Assembly (NCBI GenBank): GCA_015232795.1
Contig: JADFYX010000009.1
Coordinates: forward strand, 1 to 23,559
Length of the DNA stretch: 23,559 nt
DNA from: Magnetococcales bacterium
GTDB lineage: Bacteria > Pseudomonadota > Magnetococcia > Magnetococcales > JADFYX01
Reading direction: 5' to 3'
This document shows positions 22,289 to 23,559 of the stretch, piece by piece. The notes below the pieces were generated by a model. That model searched no databases. It was given only the letters and a program-made list of their open reading frames with translations, and had not been told where the DNA came from. Position 1 is the first letter of the stretch. Each line of letters opens with the position of its first letter. The position numbers and the translations under genes are program-made.

Positions 22289-22345
22289 ACAAACCATTGA
22301 TCTTTTTTAAATAGAATGGATAGCTTTTTAAAAAAAATCTTCTGC

Positions 22346-23485
22346 TTATAACCGTTTGCTCTGCTCATTCAACCTAAAACCACTTAGTTGCTGGTTGCCA
22401 ATCCCCTTTCCCAAGGCCATAACCTTGAAAGTCTCACCCATACCTTCCGGCATTATCAACCTTTTAATAGCCTCTTTTAATGGCCCCGTATCTGTACCAG
22501 CAACCTTCGATAAAATCTCCAACCTTTCCAATATTCCCAACCCCATTAAAAACCAACCCTGAGTTGTGTAACCCAACAACTCTAAATCCGCCTCTCTGCC
22601 AGCAGCTAAAATTGCCGAAAAATCAACATGTGCCGTTAAATCCATCTCACCAGGATTAGCCAAAGGATCATCAATTCTCACATGTTGCAAATGACCAGCT
22701 AAAGTGCCATTTGTTCTCACGGGAGCATAATAATCTTTTTGCGTATGACCATAGTCAATCAACAAAACCATCCCTTCTTGCAACAACTCCCCGGCTTTTT
22801 TGATCCAGTTTTGCGCTGGCATTGCTATCTCTGTACGAGTGCCAGTAGCTAATGTAATACCACGACTGCTAAAATAGTCCCCATGAATATTTTTAGATAA
22901 TGGTAAAATTTCAGTCACAAAATTTCCATCAGCATCAAGCTTTACCCCTACCTCCCCAAGACCATTTGCTGTCTGCTCAACTAAATGAACCGGAAGAGCA
23001 TCTAAAAATTCATTTGCAAAAATTACCCCTATTACTCCACCATCTAAAGCTCCATCTATATCAGAGTGCCAACATACCTTTTTATGAACACCACCCTTTT
23101 TCAACAGTTTTTTTTGTCTCTGGACAAAATCTTGGCTTATCTCAACAAGTTCGCAACTAATAGCAGCATAAAAATTTTTAAACTGTTTTGCAGTACGCAA
23201 AATGTCATATGCCAAACGACCACTACCCGGACCCATCTCTATCAACTTAAACTTTGTAGGTGACCCCATAAACTGCCACAACTCAATCATCTGCAAAGCC
23301 AACAACTCACCAAACAAAGAGGTCAACTCTGGTGCGGTAACAAAATCTCCACCAGGTCCCAACCGTTTACCAGCGGTCATATAATACCCTTTATGAGGAT
23401 TATATAGAGCCTCTTCCATAAATTTTATAAAAGGTATAGAAGAGCTGTCAGAATCTTTTATTAATTGTTTTAAGACTGTTTTCAT
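22346..23485 (-). CDS. MidA/NDUFAF7-type SAM-dependent methyltransferase
   Basis: This 379-residue protein belongs to the family of NDUFAF7 (DUF185, MidA), which in mitochondria methylates an arginine of complex I subunit NDUFS2 during assembly; bacterial members are less studied. The family's marks are visible: FIKFMEEALYNPHKGYY near residues 18-35, GPGGDFVTAPELTSLFGELLA (43-64), the SAM loop IEMGPGSGRLAYD (near 82-94), then ANEFLDALPVH with the conserved NE-x-LDALP, and LIDYGHTQKDYY. No clear Shine-Dalgarno precedes the ATG; the upstream bases are T- and A-rich, so initiation may be weak. It is separated from fabI by 118 bases and would be transcribed with it or independently. Confidence 0.9.
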   Translation of the reverse strand: MKTVLKQLIKDSDSSSIPFIKFMEEALYNPHKGYYMTAGKRLGPGGDFVTAPELTSLFGELLALQMIELWQFMGSPTKFKLIEMGPGSGRLAYDILRTAKQFKNFYAAISCELVEISQDFVQRQKKLLKKGGVHKKVCWHSDIDGALDGGVIGVIFANEFLDALPVHLVEQTANGLGEVGVKLDADGNFVTEILPLSKNIHGDYFSSRGITLATGTRTEIAMPAQNWIKKAGELLQEGMVLLIDYGHTQKDYYAPVRTNGTLAGHLQHVRIDDPLANPGEMDLTAHVDFSAILAAGREADLELLGYTTQGWFLMGLGILERLEILSKVAGTDTGPLKEAIKRLIMPEGMGETFKVMALGKGIGNQQLSGFRLNEQSKRL

Positions 23486-23511
23486 TGAATATCTATTTAA
23501 AAAATTATAAA

Positions 23512-23544
23512 AAAAAGCACGGAAAATATATTCCCGTGCTTTTT
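23512..23544. terminator. Hairpin terminator at the window end
   Basis: AAAAAGCACGG (23512-23522) pairs with CCGTGCTTTTT (23534-23544) around an 11-base loop, with A-runs before and T-runs after. On the minus strand it would end a gene lying just beyond the window, upstream of midA. Confidence 0.75.
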
Positions 23545-23559
23545 AAAATTAATATTAAG

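Overview
This window looks like chromosomal DNA of a free-living, AT-leaning Gram-negative bacterium, most likely a sulfur-oxidising pseudomonadotan. The support is a four-gene sulfide/sulfur cluster (DsrE-type protein, TusA-type protein, sulfide:quinone oxidoreductase-type flavoprotein, DUF1641 protein), a TAXI-type periplasmic-binding lipoprotein, a FabI enoyl reductase and a MidA/NDUFAF7-type methyltransferase. A multi-hairpin GC-rich intergenic repeat at 21006-21431 reminds me of repeats in Magnetococcia-like genomes, but that is memory only and I do not assign a genus. No phage, integrase, transposase, CRISPR array, rRNA or tRNA is visible.

Layout. 33-1224: tsaB and rimI, overlapping. 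1327-3280: a CBS-pair protein, then a CYTH triphosphate tunnel enzyme and ApaH. 3650-6233: the sulfur cluster, preceded by a 369-bp AT-rich leader with several short palindromes and closed by a strong terminator at 6300-6330. 6360-8973, minus strand: an XPB-type helicase overlapping a DUF790/Bax1-type nuclease, an archaeal-style DNA-repair pair. 9101-13413: an HD-GYP-like protein with an unusual C-terminal half, a TAXI lipoprotein, queE and a thiE/tenI-like gene; the last three are translationally packed. 13418-15171, minus strand: a methyltransferase and a CgeB-like glycosyltransferase. 15399-18080: a large methyl-accepting receptor with a duplicated double-Cache sensor. 18169-18489: a small Cys/His-rich protein. 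18808-19752: a UbiA/MenA prenyltransferase flanked by a long and a short copy of one palindromic repeat. 19811-23485, minus strand: aroC, fabI and midA, with a 426-bp nested palindrome between aroC and fabI.

How the genes fit together. SQR would put electrons from sulfide into the quinone pool. The DsrE and TusA proteins would carry the resulting sulfane sulfur. AroC supplies chorismate and the UbiA-family enzyme prenylates an aromatic quinone precursor, so several genes touch quinone-based respiration, although they are not one operon. MidA in mitochondria serves complex I assembly. The remaining genes are housekeeping (tsaB, rimI, queE, thiE-like, apaH, fabI) or signalling (HD-GYP-like protein, receptor).

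Best candidates for something unusual: the XPB-Bax1 helicase-nuclease pair in a bacterial context; the palindromic elements around ubiA and between aroC and fabI; the predicted hairpin hiding the sqr Shine-Dalgarno; the C-terminal repeat region of the HD-GYP-like protein; and the CxxCH-containing ferredoxin-fold-like small protein. Several start codons were moved from the longest open frame to positions with a proper ribosome-binding site (rimI, CYTH, dsrE-like, DUF1641, receptor, ubiA).
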